Assembly (NCBI GenBank): GCA_000695325.1
Contig: AVPN01001265.1
Location: 3,585-23,693 of the forward strand
Direction of reading: 5' to 3'
DNA length: 20,109 bases
DNA from: Pleurobrachia bachei
Lineage: Eukaryota; Ctenophora; Tentaculata; Cydippida; Pleurobrachiidae
Part shown: positions 16,700-20,109 of the stretch, piece after piece
Layout of the letters: every line of letters begins with the position of its first letter
Numbering within the stretch: the first letter of the stretch is position 1
Translations under genes and position numbers: made by a program
The notes under the pieces: model-generated
The model's database searches: none
What the model saw: the letters and a program-made list of their open reading frames with translations, nothing else
What the model was told of the DNA's origin: nothing

Positions 16700-17320
16700 G
16701 TCATAACATTGGGTGTCTCACTATGTTCGGTAGATCAAGAACAACATGTAGTTGAGCGATACATATATCTAATCAAATCATTCTTCAGGTTACTATCGAC
16801 CGGTTTAAGTATGGAGTTGCTGAGGATGAGTTGATGTACACTCAACAAGGGATGAGAGGATGTTATTGTTTCCAAAGAGGATCGGTGTGGAAGCTTTTGT
16901 TCAGAATTAGAGACACTATTTAACGGATACTATAGTCTATATTTGTTCAGTGTTCTTGTTGTTTAGTTCTGACATTACTGATATCACAATTCCCTTTCAT
17001 GACCTATAAAACCATAGTCAGATTCACATTTATTTTCAAATTACAATTTTTAACTTTTTTAACTACACAGAGAATGCACTTATTTTAGATAATTATAGAG
17101 AATCACTCGACCATGTACTTTATCTTATTCTTATTTATGTTTTTACGTTCTTATAATCTGTTTAAAACGTGTGTATTAATTTTCTAAAGCTCTCCGATCC
17201 TCTATCCCCATAATGCGGACGGAGCACCACTGGGCACTGTAAATGAGCAATGAGCATGACCCTCTTTTTGAACGTCATAGACTCAGGCCAATACTCTGCG
17301 GCTGTTCTCGCTTGGAAATG

Positions 17321-17456
17321 GTCAGGTCAATTATGCTCTGACAGCCCCGTTTGGCCGGAAAGTGATTTCCGGAGACCGTCTCACACGGGGGTGTCGTGAG
17401 CGGAATGCTGACAATCATTCTGGGACTACTTTCTACTGCGCGTAAAGTAATGCGCG
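17321..17456. ncRNA. Possible structured RNA: cluster of four hairpins
   Basis: Stem-loops read in order: gtcag/ctgac (17321-17342), ccggaaa-GTGA-tttccgg (17355-17372, seven perfect pairs with a GNRA-type loop), ctcac/gtgag with an inner ac/gt pair (17380-17400), and gcgcgt/atgcgc (17438-17455). They lie in a GC-rich island inside AT-rich sequence. I cannot match it to U1, U2, U4, U5, U6, SRP, RNase P/MRP, 7SK or tRNA from memory. It could equally be a decayed repeat. Strand is unknown. Confidence 0.3.
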
Positions 17457-17999
17457 TCACTACATGACAACTTCAGTAGAAAGGATTGCGCAAAATTAGC
17501 CCTCTTTCTCTCTGAATGACGTCTCACCCTCTCTCTCTCTATATTACAGCGGGTGTATATGATGCTGTACATTATGATACACATTATAAAATGCACTTTG
17601 TCAGTAATCTGTTTTAATAAACCAAAAAAATAAAAACTACGAGTTTTGGGTGTGTTTAATGAAGAAAAAGATGGTAATAACAGGCAAATATTTTGAAAGA
17701 AAGAGAAAAATAAACAAAAATAGATATTAATGTAAAAGGCGAGGTTCGATCTTCTCAAAACGACGCAACAAAATATATAGATATTTTTAAAATGGCAGTC
17801 TTTTATTTACAAAAATTAAACATTGTGCACCTCCCTGAAACACAGCTGAACGGTTAAATACAAGTACAATTTACCTCGGTCAATTGCACATTGTGCCTCA
17901 ATAAGTACATTGTACATATAGTCAAGGGGTCCTTAAATCTTTTAAACAGTAAGTGAAACACACTTTCTTTAACCTCTTTCTCCCCTCCCTTGATCCCTC

Positions 18000-18055
18000 T
18001 CTCCCCTTCCTATCTCTCTCTACCTTCCCGTCCTATCTCTCTCTCTCTCATCAAC
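18000..18055. repeat. CT-rich low-complexity tract
   Basis: Repeats of ctctct and ccttcc upstream (plus sense) of the ABTB stop, within its probable 3' UTR. No other signal is seen. Confidence 0.7.
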
Positions 18056-18077
18056 GTGTCACAAAGTCCCACATATA

Positions 18078-19981
18078 TTAATTTGGCAGGGGAGGATTGT
18101 TTATGGAGAGAGATCTACTTTTGATCCGTTTCTGGATTCTCTTTGATAGTTGGGTCTGAAGGATGTTGTATAGGTCGGTGGTGTTAAGTAATTCCTGGAA
18201 CTCCTTTCTTTTTACCAGTTCAGGAAGGAACCCAAGGAAGAAATGGAGGCAGGAGTTTAGGAGGTCGTGTGCACTGTACAACTAGTAGGAAGAGAGGGGG
18301 TGTTATACTTTTCAGGAAGAGATGGAGCTGTATAACCATTAGGAAAGGGGTGGAAAAGTGATTATGGAAATTGGAAAATAACCAAGACTTCAAATTCTTG
18401 TTATGTAATGAAAAGTAAATCAATGACTGACCTTAGCTTTGGAGTACATGTCAATAACATTATCCTTGGTGATGGAACCACTAGCTATATTCTCACAGTG
18501 GTACTGTAGCTCATCAAGTAGGAAGAAGTGAGCCGCACTTAGTAACTAGTGGGGGGAAGGGTCAGTTAGTGGGGTACTAAACATCAACTTTAATCGTTCG
18601 GAGTTCAAACATACAGGCTGTACAAAGCACCAACACGAAAATAAACTTGCATTTGTCCAAACACAAATGTTCAAACTAGTCCAATATGTACTTACATCTA
18701 GAACTGCGTTGCTACTAATTTCCACACAACTAACCGTCCCCGCATAGAGGTACTTGATTATTATCTGTGAGGAAGGAAGGGGATATTATCGAAAGTTTTT
18801 CCAGCCGGCCCTCGGACATATAAACTCTGTGTAGCTCACACCGCTCGTATCCGGTATCTGTGATGGTTCGGTGAACACTCGTTACAATTGATAGTTACCT
18901 CGAAGATAGAGTACTTGATATCAGGTATCTCAATGATATCACTGCTACCCTCCACAAAGTGTTTAGATAACATGGCGTTGAATCTCTTACTGCCTAAAAA
19001 GGGATAATTATATATAGCGGTGGGTGGAGAGAGAGAGAGCTTGTGAGATGCAAATACTTTTCAACACCACTCACACGACACACACAAATTCTCCTGTTAT
19101 ATATAACCAGGTAGGTGTCTTCACATTGAGGGTGGTTAAATCATCGTATTATTATATGTTTTTAGAAGTTTAAAACTTAAATGACGTTCGCGTTGTCAGT
19201 ACATTAACAACAAAACTGGGAGATCATGTAGAGTAAAAGATATTATTTCCCCTCATATAGACACAACAACGTACTTGATACGATGACGATCTTGTGTGCG
19301 TAGAACATCTGACCCTCGACAAGGAAAGTGACATCACTGAATTCCTTGTTGTTAACATACGACAGATCTAGAGAGAGGGAGGGTGGGATGTTAGAGATGG
19401 TATGTTAGAGAGGGTAGGATCTAGAGAGACTGATGGGGTATTAGTAGGCTTCAAATCCTTGCAGTGCCACCCAAAAGAAGGAAACAGCAGTAGACCAATG
19501 AAGATAATATCAATATAATGACGTGTTCCGCCCACTAGTGAGTAGTGCCCCATGATCCAATGTATTACCTATACGAGGTTCAGGCCCGGACAACTTGAAG
19601 CCAGTAATGGGTTTCCACTGGAACACACCATAGCAGTGTTGCAGCATTTTACAGGCTGACAGGACTATATCTTCAGACTGAAAGAGAGACATTGTAGGAG
19701 CCTGGAGGACCCATTATAGGGCCGAGGAAACACTCGACAGAATAAAATGTTTATTCATCCATAATCCTGGACCTCTAACAAAATGCACAATGTCAGGAAT
19801 CCTAGACAAAGTGAAAATATCAAATAACAGTACCTTGCAAGCTTTGAATATCTCGAACAAGAGGACTATTCCATCTTTACAGAAAGCACTACTAAACTCC
19901 TCCACACGTAGACACTCGTAGTCATTCAGCAGATACTTAACTATCTCCATATTACCCTCCTCAAAGGCTGTCTCTAGACAT
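18078..19981 (-). CDS. ABTB2/ABTB3 (BTBD11)-like ankyrin-BTB protein, 5'-partial, 7 exons
   Basis: Exons on the minus strand, 5' to 3': 19981-19834, 19677-19569, 19367-19275, 18993-18899, 18764-18696, 18545-18432 and 18281-18078 (TAA). All phases agree, giving about 276 residues. The order is an ankyrin-like region (CLETAFEEGNMEIVKYLL), a linker (FQWKPITGFKLSGPEPRI), a BTB domain ([64 protein letters not shown]) and a BACK-like C-terminus (YSAHDLLNSCLHFFLGFL). Human ABTB2/BTBD11 has [20 protein letters not shown] and LLSAAKFFQLEALQRHCE. Such BTB proteins dimerise and often act as scaffolds or cullin-3 adaptors; the role here is inferred. The last exon starts at 18281, after ctcttcctactag, because that keeps phase. 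The N-terminal ankyrin part lies beyond the window. Confidence 0.9.
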
Positions 19982-20053
19982 CTGGATAGGAGGACATGTG
20001 TTAGAAGTGTCTCTAGACATCTGGATTATAGGAGGACATGTTAGAAGTGGGGT
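19970..20053. repeat. Short tandem duplication at an ABTB exon edge
   Basis: tctctagacatctggat with the following aggaggacatgttagaagtg occurs twice, about 40 bp apart. It duplicates the 5' edge of the 19981-19834 exon and its acceptor on the minus strand. The upstream copy has a similar acceptor but no long open frame. Confidence 0.75.
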
Positions 20054-20109
20054 AACTGATAACCAGAGATTCTGTACTATAATGTAGAGATAGCGCTTTC
20101 CCCCCCCCC

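Larger units (their letters stand above)
16809..18077. other. Convergent intergenic region between YTHDC2 and ABTB-like gene
   Basis: This holds the 3' UTRs of both genes. A plus-strand AATAAA sits at about 17617-17622 and a minus-strand one (TTTATT on plus) at about 17802-17808. Most of it is AT-rich. The exception is a GC-richer block at about 17205-17465 with four local hairpins. CT-rich low-complexity sequence lies at about 17960-18055. No protein gene is supported. Confidence 0.55.

Noticed and set aside
17275-17460. Small minus-strand protein gene in the hairpin island
   Set aside because: Only 61 codons, no homology, and the sequence is dominated by stem-loops.
17738-17760. tRNA B box (ggttcgatc)
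   Set aside because: No A box or cloverleaf can be drawn upstream or around it.
18078-19981. ABTB1 (BPOZ) as the identity of the minus-strand gene
   Set aside because: The single BTB with [14 protein letters not shown] and the preceding WKPITG linker match ABTB2/BTBD11 better than the two-BTB ABTB1.

Overview
The window is animal nuclear DNA: intron-rich genes with GT-AG introns mostly 75-350 bp long, simple repeats, a MITE-like element, and proteins shared across Metazoa. The very compact introns would fit a sponge or another early-branching or compact invertebrate genome, but nothing seen here fixes the species. The window opens in a G run and closes in a C run, so it may be a whole contig broken at homopolymers.

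Layout: (1) 106-3196, plus strand: 3' part of the SDA1/SDAD1 ribosome-biogenesis gene (11 exons, about 543 residues, N-terminus outside the window). (2) 3636-16699 (alternative end 16808), plus strand: a nearly complete YTHDC2-type gene, the m6A-reader DExH helicase, with about 31 exons coding for roughly 1446 residues; human YTHDC2 is about 1430. (3) 10503-11067, minus strand, nested in a 1.5-kb YTHDC2 intron: a two-exon gene for an unrecognised 152-residue protein with one N-terminal membrane segment. (4) 18078-19981, minus strand, convergent with YTHDC2: the 3' part of an ABTB2/ABTB3 (BTBD11)-like ankyrin-BTB gene.

The YTHDC2 locus is structurally restless. The P-loop exon cluster is tandemly duplicated (4728-5588 and 5589-6493). 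The three exons after helicase motif VI are tandemly duplicated (11126-12191 and 12192-13253). The following exon end is multiplied into four units separated by RFX/X-box-like palindromes (13226-13760). In-frame splice paths that use each domain once can be drawn through both duplications. The predicted protein has unusual residues in helicase motifs Ib and VI, and its YTH domain seems to lack the loop with the second aromatic-cage tryptophan.

The strangest observation is base complementation without reversal. Positions 5134-5183 are, base for base, the complement read in the same direction of the matching 50 bp in the other copy (6037-6086), inside several hundred otherwise identical bases. 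A second block, about 8216-8267, bears the same relation to the 20-bp repeats next to it. Ordinary inversion gives the reverse complement, so these blocks point either to a data-processing or planted artefact or to an undescribed process. They should be checked against raw reads first.

The genes are housekeeping or developmental: ribosome assembly (SDA1), meiotic or germline RNA control (YTHDC2) and a BTB scaffold (ABTB). Apart from adjacency and nesting there is no sign that they work as one system.
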